Of a DNA stretch of 12,661 bases, positions 5,481 to 12,629 are shown in pieces. The translations under genes were made by a program, and so were the position numbers. The stretch lies in NCBI GenBank assembly GCA_025920305.1, contig JAPDMB010000012.1:1-12661 (forward strand), in the 5' to 3' direction. Numbering within the stretch: the first letter of the stretch is position 1; each line of letters opens with the position of its first letter. This stretch comes from Candidatus Parvarchaeota archaeon (GTDB lineage: Archaea > Nanobdellota > Nanobdellia > Parvarchaeales > Parvarchaeaceae). The notes under the pieces are model-generated. The model had not been told where the DNA came from. It worked only from the letters and a program-made list of their open reading frames with translations, and ran no database searches.

Positions 5481-8400
5481 GCCTTCTGTTTTGCGATCTC
5501 GTTTATGTCGATGCTGACCGCTCTGCTTATGCCCGAATCATCCATGTAGACGCCGTACGCCCTGTCCACGTTCAATATAGTTGTATCGTTGTGGGAGATG
5601 ATGATGAACTGCGCTCCCTCAGCGAAGTTCCTAAGGAGCGAGGAAAACTTGGATGCGTTGACTGAATCAAGCGCTGCATCCACCTCATCCAGGATGTAGA
5701 ACTGGGAACCAGTAAGCTTTGACATCGCGAGAAGCAGACATATCGCCACTATAGACTGCTCCCCTCCGCTCAGCCCCAAAATAGAACGCACATTCTTGTT
5801 CGGGAGATCAACCCTTATATCTAGCCCATTCCCAAAAACATCATCTGGGTTCTCTGGAACAAGGCTTGCATGGCCTCCAGTCACGAAATTGAAGGTCTTG
5901 TCAAACACGCCGTTCAATGAGTTCAGCGTCTCCATAAGAGCCTGCAGTTTCTTCTGGTCGATGTCCCTTATAACATCCAGCAGCTTCTGTTTCTCGCCGT
6001 TCAGGACATCTAGCTGCGCCTTGTTTTCATTGAACTTCTGCAGGGCCTCCTCGTATTTTGAGACCGCGAGCTCGTTTATAGGCCCGAAATTATCTACCTT
6101 TCTTGTTATGCTGTTGAGCCTGGCCTGGACGCTTTGGATATCCTCTTTCTCATCGATCTCTATGCCGCTTATATCATACGATTTGAGCTCCTCTTCCACC
6201 GTTTCAAGCCTGACGTTTATCCCTGTTTTCTCAAGATTGAGCTCATTCAGCCTGCTGATGAGCTTCTGGTCCTCCTGGTTAAGCTCGCCAGCCTGCCTGT
6301 CCACCTTCGTAAGCTCCGAGATGAGCTCCTCTCTTCTCCTCCTGAGGCTGACAAGGGTATTAGACTTGGATTCCATCTCCTTCTTCGATTCAACTAGTTC
6401 CTTCTTAAGCTCCTCTAGCTTCCTATCAAGTTCCGACAGCTCCGATTCGAATTTGGATTTCTCCTTGCTGATCTCCTGCAGTCTCTTTACGGTGTTGCTG
6501 AGTTCGAACTTAAGTATATTCTCGATCTTATTCGATGAACTAGCTATGCGTATCTCCATCTCCTTTATCTCCTTGTCAAGTATGTTTATCTCGCCCTTGT
6601 AATCCTTCTGCTCTGCCGCCGGCTCCTCAATCATCCTTATCGATTCAAGCAGTTTGGCTCTCCTCTCCTCCAGCTCTGCGATCCTGCTGCTTATCTCTGC
6701 CTCAGACCCGGACAGAGTCTTCACACTGGATCTAGTCTTGCCAAGCTCCGCTTCGATCTCCTTGAGTTTTCCGTCAGAGTAGTTTATCCTTGAAAGCAGG
6801 AAGTTAAGCTCCCCTTCCTTCTTCACGAGCTGCTCAGACAGCCTGTTCTTCTCCAAGGCAGCCCTCTCAAGCTCATCCGTAAGGTTGGATATTGTCCTAT
6901 TGACTGAAAGTATATCCGATCTTTTGTAGGATCCGCCGGATATCACGCCGTTTTTCTCGAATACCGTGCCGTCCAGCGTGACCATCCTATACCTGCCTAT
7001 TGCCTGTTTTGCGTTCTGAAAGCTGTCAAACAGCAGCGTATCTGAGAGCGCAAACTTCACCGCCCCTTCGAACTTTTGGTCATACTCTACCAGGTTTATA
7101 AGGTAGTCAACTACCCCTTTTTCAGCCGGCTTGTTTCCGATCGGAAAATAAATTATCTTGTTTAGCGGGATGAATGAAAATGAACCGAGCTTGTTTTCCT
7201 TCAATATATCTATGGACTTAGACGCCGTGTCCTCAGTATCGACGACGATGAAATCGGCTCTCCTCCCGATTGCGCTGAAAACCGCCTCCGAGTGGCTGGG
7301 ATTTTTCACCATGATCAGCTGCGACAATGTCCCGTATACTCCTGCGATCGAAGCGCTCAGCTTCTTAGCCACTTCCACCGCTTTGCTGTATTCGAACGTG
7401 TTAGATTTATAGGATATGAGGCTCTGCTCTATGCCCTTTATAGACCTCTCTTTCTGCTCAATTTCGGATCTTATCCTCTCAACCTCTACTTTAAGCTCTG
7501 AAAACCTGATGTTGGCTGAATTCCTCTCGGCTAGGAGATTTGCCCTCTCGCTGTTGAGCTCGGTTATCCTCTCCTGAGTCTGAAGGAGCTTCGGATAGTT
7601 GGCAAGGGCGAGCTTATGTTCATAAAGCTCCTGATTTACCATTCCAAGCTCCTTCTCCATGTCCTCTACCTTGAGGCGATGCTTCTCCATGCTGGAGGAT
7701 AGCTTTTCCAGCTCCGCTCTCTTGGCTTCCAATTCCCTGAGAGAGTTCGTGCTGCTCTCCACCGCCCTGTTCTCCGCATCTATCTGCTTCTCTATGTCCT
7801 CCTTTGAAGATTCGAGGTTCTCTATGGTTTTCACTATCTGGTCAAGCTGCTCCGAATCCGTCTTATAAAGCATGGAGAGCCTGTTCACCTCGCTCTCCAG
7901 GGATCTGTACCTTTCCTCTGCCTCGGTTATCTCCCTCTCTCCTGCCTCCCCTGCCTTTACGTTTATGTCCTCTATCTCCCTGTTTATCTCGCTTTTCTTC
8001 CCGGCGATCTCCTCCAGCTCTTTCTCCAGACCGCCTAACCTGCCCTTTATATCATCATACTCCCTCTGGACTCTCTCCAGGTCCTTTGATATACCGCTCT
8101 TTCTCATCAGCAGCAGCTTTGCTTTCAGGGTCTGCTGCTCCCTCTTCAGTTCCTTGAAATCGTCCGCCTTCTTTTTCTCCTCGTTCAGCTGGTCCATGAA
8201 CTTCTGCCTCTCCTTCTGCATCATCTCTATCTTGCTTATGTTGTCGTCCACCTTCTTCATCTCCTCTATGCTCTTGTCTCTTTTTTCTTCGAAAACACTT
8301 ATACCCGAAAGACCCTTCACGATGTCGAGCTTTTCCTCCGGGGCTAGAAGAGCTATCTCGAGTATCTCGCCCTGAGGGACTATATTGAAGTTGTTCTTGT

Positions 8401-8806
8401 CCATCTTTATCTCAGCCAGCAGATTCAGTATCTCCTCCCTCGTGGATGCTTTGCCGTTGACTCTGAAAGCGCTCTTTCCGCTCTTGTCCACCTTCCTCAC
8501 CAAAGTCACCTCGCTCTCATCTATGCTTTTGAAGCTCTTGTCTGAGTTGTCCATCACCAGTTTCACATATGCGGTCTCGGCTGGTCTCTGCTTTTTTCCG
8601 CCGTTGAACACAAGGTCGGACAGCATCTCGCTTCTCATCTCCTTCTTCGACGATTCTCCCAGCACGAACATTATCGCATCTATTATGTTGCTCTTCCCAG
8701 AACCGTTCGCACCGACGATGGCATTTATGTTCCTCGTGAAGGTGAACTTATTCGAACCTACGAATGACTTGAAGTTGTTCAGTTCTATCTCTTTTATGTA
8801 GGTCAT
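5474..8806 (-). CDS. smc: chromosome segregation/condensin ATPase SMC
   Basis: 1110 residues, a little shorter than the usual 1170-1190. It forms rod-shaped dimers that extrude and organise chromosomal DNA. The Walker A motif GANGSGKS is at 32-39, followed by the N-terminal head with its Q-loop region (NIVPQGEI). Two long coiled-coil arms flank a hinge at roughly 480-640, which contains the usual glycine-rich and VVDTEDTA segments. At the C-terminus are the ABC signature LSGGEQ (1012-1017), Walker B FYILDEVDAALD (about 1036-1047) and the H-loop ISHN. All ATPase motifs are intact. The start is supported by GGGAGG (8815-8820) eight bases upstream. The kleisin partners ScpA/ScpB are not in the window; the neighbour in the downstream direction is the convergent ksgA. 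Confidence 0.97.
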   Translation of the reverse strand: MTYIKEIELNNFKSFVGSNKFTFTRNINAIVGANGSGKSNIIDAIMFVLGESSKKEMRSEMLSDLVFNGGKKQRPAETAYVKLVMDNSDKSFKSIDESEVTLVRKVDKSGKSAFRVNGKASTREEILNLLAEIKMDKNNFNIVPQGEILEIALLAPEEKLDIVKGLSGISVFEEKRDKSIEEMKKVDDNISKIEMMQKERQKFMDQLNEEKKKADDFKELKREQQTLKAKLLLMRKSGISKDLERVQREYDDIKGRLGGLEKELEEIAGKKSEINREIEDINVKAGEAGEREITEAEERYRSLESEVNRLSMLYKTDSEQLDQIVKTIENLESSKEDIEKQIDAENRAVESSTNSLRELEAKRAELEKLSSSMEKHRLKVEDMEKELGMVNQELYEHKLALANYPKLLQTQERITELNSERANLLAERNSANIRFSELKVEVERIRSEIEQKERSIKGIEQSLISYKSNTFEYSKAVEVAKKLSASIAGVYGTLSQLIMVKNPSHSEAVFSAIGRRADFIVVDTEDTASKSIDILKENKLGSFSFIPLNKIIYFPIGNKPAEKGVVDYLINLVEYDQKFEGAVKFALSDTLLFDSFQNAKQAIGRYRMVTLDGTVFEKNGVISGGSYKRSDILSVNRTISNLTDELERAALEKNRLSEQLVKKEGELNFLLSRINYSDGKLKEIEAELGKTRSSVKTLSGSEAEISSRIAELEERRAKLLESIRMIEEPAAEQKDYKGEINILDKEIKEMEIRIASSSNKIENILKFELSNTVKRLQEISKEKSKFESELSELDRKLEELKKELVESKKEMESKSNTLVSLRRRREELISELTKVDRQAGELNQEDQKLISRLNELNLEKTGINVRLETVEEELKSYDISGIEIDEKEDIQSVQARLNSITRKVDNFGPINELAVSKYEEALQKFNENKAQLDVLNGEKQKLLDVIRDIDQKKLQALMETLNSLNGVFDKTFNFVTGGHASLVPENPDDVFGNGLDIRVDLPNKNVRSILGLSGGEQSIVAICLLLAMSKLTGSQFYILDEVDAALDSVNASKFSSLLRNFAEGAQFIIISHNDTTILNVDRAYGVYMDDSGISRAVSIDINEIAKQKAQ

Positions 8807-8821
8807 TGCAGCTTCCTCCCG

Positions 8822-8833
8822 ACGCTAAAGCGT
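8822..8833. repeat. inverted repeat in the smc core promoter
   Basis: ACGCT-AA-AGCGT, perfect 5-bp arms with a 2-bp centre, lies between the smc TATA box and the predicted transcription start. A protein bound here would block initiation, so it is a candidate operator; a chance palindrome remains possible. Confidence 0.3.
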
Positions 8834-8840
8834 GTGCAGG

Positions 8841-8850
8841 CTCTTATATG
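8841..8850 (-). promoter_or_regulatory. TATA box for smc
   Basis: CATATAAGAG on the minus strand is centred near 8846, predicting a start near 8820 and a 14-nt leader made almost entirely of the GGGAGG ribosome binding site. Between box and start lies the inverted repeat at 8822-8833. Confidence 0.5.
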
Positions 8851-9084
8851 TTCCATTTACACCTTTATTCTTTTATGCTTTTATTATAGACTTTCTCCTA
8901 TTTATCGGTTCGCTCTCATCCAGCCTTTAAAGGATGCTGGAGCTTACGCCCGCTTTGTTGACCTCTGCAGGCAGGAAATTTATACCCTCTAGAGACTGGG
9001 GATGCTGCCGTCCTAGAATTAATCACAGGTAGAAATTGGCAAGGATATAGATATGTCCGTCTCAGAGCCTGACCTGGAGATATA
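8851..9084. other. non-coding gap between smc and the TrmB-family gene
   Basis: No gene is supported here. The stretch holds an inverted repeat CCAGC...GCTGG (8920-8924 with 8936-8940) enclosing the palindrome CCTTTAAAGG, an 8-base direct repeat GGATGCTG (8932-8939, 9000-9007), and a plus-strand TATA-like AAATTTATACC (about 8978-8988) with nothing obvious to drive. No tRNA or known RNA is recognised. It also receives the 3' end of the regulator's transcript from the right. Confidence 0.4.
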
Positions 9085-9909
9085 TCACTTAGGGGGAGGC
9101 GCCTTAACTTCCTCGTGTTTTGAGTGGGTCTCCACCAGATCCTTGAATTTGTTCACCAGATAATCCCCTCTTATGCTCACGACGACCTCCGAACTCGGGT
9201 GGACCTCCTTGTCATTCTGGGTGAATATGAACACCGTCTTCCCGTCGATGATTATGAACCTACCAAGGTCGATGTTGAGCTTCGTGAACTTACCGAGCTT
9301 GTTTATCTCCTTCTCCAGCTCCTCCTTCAGCTGCTCTATCGGCGCGTAGACTTTCACGCTTACGCCCTTGGCCTTCGCTTCTGCCAGGGCTCTGTTCAAA
9401 GCCTTTATCTTCTGCTCCAAAGATTTCTCCGTGCTGACTATGAGCACCTCATCTTTTGCGTTCCTTATCTCATTCTTTATCTTCAAGAAAGCAGCCGGCA
9501 GACCCTGATAAGCGGAGGCTACTTCGCCTTCCTTCACAAAAGTTATCCCCTTCTCATAAAGCTTCTGAAGGTCTTTCAAGACGTCGCTGCCATTCAGCTT
9601 CTCGACCTTGTTCAGCTGCGCTTTGTAGTTCTCTTCTATCTTCTCCTTCATGTTTGCAAGGAGCTCTGAAGGGGGTGTCGCCTTGTAAGTTATCGGTTTA
9701 CCCAGTTCTCTGACGACGAATCCCGCATTCTCCAAGGAGACCAGGACATCGTATGATCTTGACTTCGGTATGTTCGCCAGGTCGCTCAGCCTTCCATTTG
9801 TGGACTTGCCCTGGGAAAGCAAAGCTAACCAGACCTTTGCTTCGTACAGATTAAGGCCGAACATCCTTCGGACCTTACCTATATAATCTTCGCTAAAAGA
9901 CAATGGCAT
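9085..9909 (-). CDS. TrmB-family transcriptional regulator
   Basis: 274 residues. The N-terminal winged helix-turn-helix (about 15-80) has the TrmB pattern: GLNLYEAKVWLALL, then a recognition helix around PKSRSYDVLVSLENAGFV, and a wing with ITYKATPP. A short coiled coil (about 85-112) links to a C-terminal domain resembling the phospholipase-D-like/TrmB effector fold (EVLIVSTEK, LGRFIIIDGKTVFIF). It is shorter than sugar-sensing TrmB (about 340), so the full sugar-binding C-terminal extension seems absent and the ligand is unknown. The tail is KAPPPK. The start is supported by the GGGGGAGGG tract (9913-9921) three bases upstream. Two TACTAC/GTAGTA inverted repeats upstream suggest autoregulation. 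It may also affect the region beyond, since no target gene is fused in an operon. Confidence 0.9.
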   Translation of the reverse strand: MPLSFSEDYIGKVRRMFGLNLYEAKVWLALLSQGKSTNGRLSDLANIPKSRSYDVLVSLENAGFVVRELGKPITYKATPPSELLANMKEKIEENYKAQLNKVEKLNGSDVLKDLQKLYEKGITFVKEGEVASAYQGLPAAFLKIKNEIRNAKDEVLIVSTEKSLEQKIKALNRALAEAKAKGVSVKVYAPIEQLKEELEKEINKLGKFTKLNIDLGRFIIIDGKTVFIFTQNDKEVHPSSEVVVSIRGDYLVNKFKDLVETHSKHEEVKAPPPK

Positions 9910-9921
9910 AAACCCTCCCCC

Positions 9922-9933
9922 TACTACGTAGTA
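9922..9933. promoter_or_regulatory. palindrome in the TrmB-family gene promoter (candidate operator 1)
   Basis: TACTACGTAGTA is a perfect 12-bp palindrome directly upstream of the ribosome binding site, next to the predicted start site near 9920. The half site TACTAC recurs in the second repeat 41 bases away. Published TrmB operators also contain TACT...AGTA arms, as far as I recall. Confidence 0.5.
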
Positions 9934-9942
9934 ATTATTTAC

Positions 9943-9955
9943 CTAACTATATTTA
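9943..9955 (-). promoter_or_regulatory. TATA box for the TrmB-family gene
   Basis: On the minus strand AAATATAG-type sequence (ATAAATATAG around 9946-9955) is centred about 26-30 bases before position 9920, between the two palindromes. A second minus-strand option, ATTTATATAC (9962-9971), lies inside the second repeat and would give a start near 9941. Confidence 0.4.
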
Positions 9956-9958
9956 TCC

Positions 9959-9979
9959 GTAGTATATAAATGTTACTAC
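9959..9979. promoter_or_regulatory. inverted repeat enclosing a TATA box (candidate operator 2)
   Basis: GTAGTA (9959-9964) and TACTAC (9974-9979) are perfect inverted arms separated by 9 bases that contain TATAAAT. The TATA-like TATATAAAT (9963-9971) can be read on either strand; on the plus strand it would start RNA near 9992-9994, exactly where the foldable stretch begins. Confidence 0.45.
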
Positions 9980-9991
9980 TCACTGTTTGTA

Positions 9992-10093
9992 TATTCAAAC
10001 CATCTTTGGATACGGGGCTTCCCGCCCGCAGAATTAGGGGGGCTAAGAAGCCGATTGATGCACGGAACCGAATGAAGCTAATGTTTTTATTTT
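9992..10093 (+). ncRNA. candidate structured small RNA (or long leader) between the TrmB-family and methyltransferase genes
   Basis: Hairpin 1: TATTCAAA (9992-9999) pairs with TTTGGATA (10005-10012), 8 bp with one G-U, around a 5-nt loop. Hairpin 2: GGCTTC (10016-10021) pairs with GAAGCC (10047-10052), and inside it GCCC (10024-10027) with GGGC (10040-10043). A tail of about 30 nt reaches the T-run GTTTTTATTTT (10083-10093). The tail contains GAAGC (10074-10078), which could replace the 3' arm of hairpin 2. The stretch is GC-rich among AT-rich gaps and has a TATA-like box 26 bases before it. No known family is recognised, and the strand is inferred. Confidence 0.4.
10083..10093 (+). promoter_or_regulatory. 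TATA box for the spermidine-synthase-like gene, T-rich
   Basis: GTTTTTATTTT is centred about 26 bases before the ATG at 10114, so the message would be leaderless, although GAGGG (10106-10110) just before the ATG could also act as a ribosome binding site if a longer RNA is made. The same T-run could terminate a small RNA arriving from the left. Confidence 0.4.
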
Positions 10094-10113
10094 AGACTTA
10101 ACATAGAGGGTCT

Positions 10114-10839
10114 ATGAGTTTCATAAGAAAATTATTCGGGATAAAAGAGCCTGAGTTCAATGTGGTGGACGAGGAAGACAGAAAGGAACTGCGCTATGGA
10201 TTTGTCACATACTCCAGGACACCGAAGAACGGGAAGGTGTATACCGGCTCCTATTGGGACTTCTTCGCGCCGCTGCCAGCCCTTTACAGATCTCCGAAGG
10301 TGCTCATGATAGGCCTTGGCGGAGGGACCATCTTCTTCCAGTACAGGAAGTTATACGGCGACATCCCCTCCCTTTCAGCCGTTGAAATCGACCAGAAGGT
10401 CATAGATCTTTACAAGAAGTCAATGTCCGGCAGTTCTATAGATGCGGAGATAATATTGGGCGATGGTTCAACCTACATAGAGACTCATAAGGGATATGAT
10501 ATAATAATCCTAGATGCCTATATATCAGACTATATCCCAAAGCCTTTCTTCGATGAAAAATTCATAGACAGAGTCCACGAAGCCTTGAATGAGGAGGGTG
10601 TCTTTGCGATAAATTATGCGATGAGCATTAGGGATATGCTCTCCTTCAACAGTTATATCGGAAAACTTGAGAAGAGGTTCTATGTTTACAGGGTCTCCGC
10701 CGGTAGCATGTCCGGAAACACCATACTGATATGCTCTAAGAAACTCAGAAAAGACGAGATAATCAGCAGGGTGAAGAAGGACTTCAGCACGAAATTTGGA
10801 GGGGAACATGTGCTGAGGGCATACGAGGGGATGTTCTGA
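10114..10839 (+). CDS. spermidine-synthase-like class I methyltransferase
   Basis: 241 residues. The fold is the spermidine synthase/class I methyltransferase core: motif I VLMIGLGGGTIFFQY, the acidic VEID after strand 2, GDGSTYIETHKGYDIIILDAY, and IPKPFFDEKFIDRVHEALNEEGVFAINYA. The region preceding motif I is short (about 60 residues), with only part of the beta-stranded substrate-entry domain of true polyamine synthases. The catalytic DS(S/T)DP motif of those enzymes is replaced by DAYISDYIP. It therefore probably belongs to the spermidine-synthase-like group, whose substrates are mostly unknown, and may transfer methyl or aminopropyl groups. No SAM decarboxylase or agmatinase gene is near. 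It ends 3 bases before the convergent archease gene. Confidence 0.8.
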   Translation: MSFIRKLFGIKEPEFNVVDEEDRKELRYGFVTYSRTPKNGKVYTGSYWDFFAPLPALYRSPKVLMIGLGGGTIFFQYRKLYGDIPSLSAVEIDQKVIDLYKKSMSGSSIDAEIILGDGSTYIETHKGYDIIILDAYISDYIPKPFFDEKFIDRVHEALNEEGVFAINYAMSIRDMLSFNSYIGKLEKRFYVYRVSAGSMSGNTILICSKKLRKDEIISRVKKDFSTKFGGEHVLRAYEGMF

Positions 10840-10842
10840 GGC

Positions 10843-11289
10843 CTAAACGTCGACTACGACCACCGCTCTGTATCTCCCGCCTTTCAATTCGACTCCCAGC
10901 TTATGCATCGATATCCCCTTCACGTCGACTATCATCTCATGCACCTTTGGGTTTATCTTTGATCCTTTGCACATGCATTTGAGCGAATAGATCCCTCCTC
11001 TATTCCTTATATTTACATTAAACCTGCTGAACACCAGCAGCTTTACGTCCTTCAGAACTATCAGTTCATGGAGGAAATTGTACAGAAGCTGCTCTATATC
11101 TCCGGCTTTGACCTCTATGATCTCGCCTCTCTCTCCCCGTATCTTTTCGAGTTTATCGACCATTATGTTCTCCAGCGCATAAGCTGAATTTTCTAAGAGC
11201 TCGTTCAGATCCCCGCCGTACGCCTCGAAAGCCACGTCCGCGCTCGTCAGGTTGTCCAAAAATTTGTACCTTCCCCTCTTTTTATCCAT
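10843..11289 (-). CDS. archease, activator of RNA ligase RtcB
   Basis: 148 residues, normal for the family. Archease promotes the guanylation and multiple turnover of RtcB during RNA ligation. The family pattern is visible: YKFLDNLTSADVAFEAYG at the N-terminus (the usual DHTADV is altered, Asn and Ser standing in part for the customary residues), the middle helix IEQLLYNFLHELIVL, FSRFNVNI, then VDVKGISMHKLGVEL and the terminal VVVVDV. The aspartate of SADVAF and the terminal aspartate, which bind metal in characterised archeases, are kept, but the DH pair at the start is not. It follows rtcB by 4 bases with GAGG abutting its ATG, so the two are one operon. Confidence 0.92.
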   Translation of the reverse strand: MDKKRGRYKFLDNLTSADVAFEAYGGDLNELLENSAYALENIMVDKLEKIRGERGEIIEVKAGDIEQLLYNFLHELIVLKDVKLLVFSRFNVNIRNRGGIYSLKCMCKGSKINPKVHEMIVDVKGISMHKLGVELKGGRYRAVVVVDV

Positions 11290-11293
11290 CCTC

Positions 11294-12472
11294 TTATCCC
11301 TTTATCACCCCTATCGGGAGGAACTTTGCGACCTTCCTCGATATACCGGCCTCGTGCACGCTGTCAACGACCTCATCCACGTCCTTGTAGGCCCCTCCTG
11401 CTTCCTCTGCAAGGCCTGAAAGGGAATCCGTATCGACGTATATCCCGCTTTTTATCATCTCCTGCTTCAGCTTCTTCCCATCGTACTTCTCCTTCGCCTT
11501 ATGCCTGCTCATAGCCCTGCCGGCCCCGTGTACGGTGGAGCAGAACGTCATCTTCGAGTTCTCCGAGCCTACAAGAAGGTAACTCGCGGTCTGCATGCTG
11601 CCGCCTATCAGGACGGGAGAGCCGTCCTGCCTGTAGGCCTTTGGTATCTCCTCCCTCCCTGGATAATAGCTGGCCGTGGCGCCCTTGCGGTGGACAAGGA
11701 GCTCCATCTTTTCGCCGTCTACCTCATGCCTTTCAAGCGTGGCCCTGTTATGCGCTACGTCGTATAGGATGTCCATGCCTAGACTATCAGGATCGGATTT
11801 GAAGACCTTCGAGAATACTTCCCTCGCTCTCTGGAGGATTATCTGCTTGTTTGCGAAACTTATGTTCACTCCGCACCCCATGGCCTTATAGTAGTCTTGC
11901 CCCTCCTTTGATGCAAAAGGGACGGCTGCAAGCTCCCTGTCCGGCACGTCTATATTGTACTTGGACTTCATCACCTGCAGGAAAGAGTTCATGTAATCCG
12001 ACGCTATCTGGTGCCCTGCGCCCCTCGAGCCTGTGTGAACCAGTATAAGGATCTGATCTTCAAACAATCCCCACTTCTTTGCAAGTTTCTGATCGAATAT
12101 ATTGTCAGATTTCAGATGCTCTATCTCCAGGTAATGGTTTCCAGATCCCAAGGTCCCTATCTGGTTTAACCCCCTCTTTACGGCTGTCTTCGAGATCTTC
12201 TCTGCGTCTGCCCAGGCTGCCCTGCCATTGAGCTCTATCCTCTCCAGGTCCTCCTTCTTTCCGAACCCGTTTGAGACCGCCCATTCTGCCCCACCTTCTG
12301 CAAGCTCTTTGAAGCTTGATTCTGTAAGTTTCACCTTGCTTTCGGATCCGACGCCGGATGGAATGGCTTTGAACAGCTCTTCCACCAGCTGCTTCAGGCT
12401 CTGTCTCACGTCTTTGAAGGTAAGGCTGGTCTTTATCAGTCTTACTGAACAGTTTATGTCAAACCCTATCAT
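11294..12472 (-). CDS. rtcB: RNA-splicing ligase RtcB, N-terminally truncated
   Basis: RtcB joins 2',3'-cyclic phosphate and 5'-OH RNA ends after tRNA intron removal, using GTP and Mn2+. Family members have about 480 residues; this frame from its first ATG gives 392. Catalytic residues are present: Asp5 and Cys8 (GFDINC), Asn112-His113 (GSGNHYLE), His146 (VHTGSRG), the AHNRATLE histidine and the guanylated-histidine segment STVHGAGRAMSRH. The frame is open only to 12559. Its 27 codons upstream of the ATG still read as conserved RtcB (DAHSGYGAPIGAVAAFD and so on to SPG), but in-frame TAA codons at 12560-12562 and 12578-12580 stop it and no ATG, GTG or TTG lies between. The first about 65 residues of the family are therefore missing. 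Possible reasons: a recent truncation, a split gene, an assembly fault, or an unusual start. Confidence 0.85.
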   Translation of the reverse strand: MIGFDINCSVRLIKTSLTFKDVRQSLKQLVEELFKAIPSGVGSESKVKLTESSFKELAEGGAEWAVSNGFGKKEDLERIELNGRAAWADAEKISKTAVKRGLNQIGTLGSGNHYLEIEHLKSDNIFDQKLAKKWGLFEDQILILVHTGSRGAGHQIASDYMNSFLQVMKSKYNIDVPDRELAAVPFASKEGQDYYKAMGCGVNISFANKQIILQRAREVFSKVFKSDPDSLGMDILYDVAHNRATLERHEVDGEKMELLVHRKGATASYYPGREEIPKAYRQDGSPVLIGGSMQTASYLLVGSENSKMTFCSTVHGAGRAMSRHKAKEKYDGKKLKQEMIKSGIYVDTDSLSGLAEEAGGAYKDVDEVVDSVHEAGISRKVAKFLPIGVIKG

Positions 12473-12610
12473 CCCAGGGGAGATTATGCCGCCGTTACCG
12501 GTATCGAAGGCCGCTACTGCGCCTATAGGCGCCCCGTATCCTGAATGCGCATCAAGCAGTTATTTGGGCAGCGAAGTTTACTGAATTCGGCTGACAATGC
12601 TTATCACTCT

Positions 12611-12620
12611 TTATTTAAAG
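12611..12620 (-). promoter_or_regulatory. TATA-like box upstream of the truncated rtcB
   Basis: CTTTAAATAA on the minus strand is centred near 12616 and predicts a start near 12590. The RNA would enter the rtcB frame from a stretch with stop codons and with no usable in-frame start before 12472, so translation would have to begin about 120 bases in. Confidence 0.35.
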
Positions 12621-12629
12621 TTTTAAAAG
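12621..12629 (+). promoter_or_regulatory. TATA box for a divergent gene beginning at the window edge
   Basis: TTTTAAAAG is centred near 12625 and predicts a start near 12651. GAAGGGT (12650-12656) then directly precedes an ATG at 12657-12659, so a plus-strand gene probably starts there and runs out of the window; only its first codon is visible. Confidence 0.35.

Noticed and set aside
5796..8801. Long plus-strand open frames opposite smc, rich in serine, leucine and phenylalanine
   Set aside because: They arise from the complement of a lysine- and glutamate-rich coiled coil; no family motif, promoter or ribosome binding site supports them, while the opposite strand is a complete SMC.
8920..8940. 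Inverted repeat as an smc or regulator terminator
   Set aside because: It lies upstream of smc rather than after it, and about 145 bases beyond the end of the TrmB-family gene with no T-run on the proper side.
9053..9163. 36-codon plus-strand frame after ATGTCC in the smc-trmB gap
   Set aside because: It has no ribosome binding site or TATA box at a suitable distance and runs antisense into the regulator gene; its composition is unremarkable.
9992..10093. Fluoride, SAM or box C/D RNA as identity of the folded stretch
   Set aside because: None of the conserved core sequences is present; there is no RUGAUGA box with a matching CUGA, and the hairpin order does not fit the riboswitches considered.
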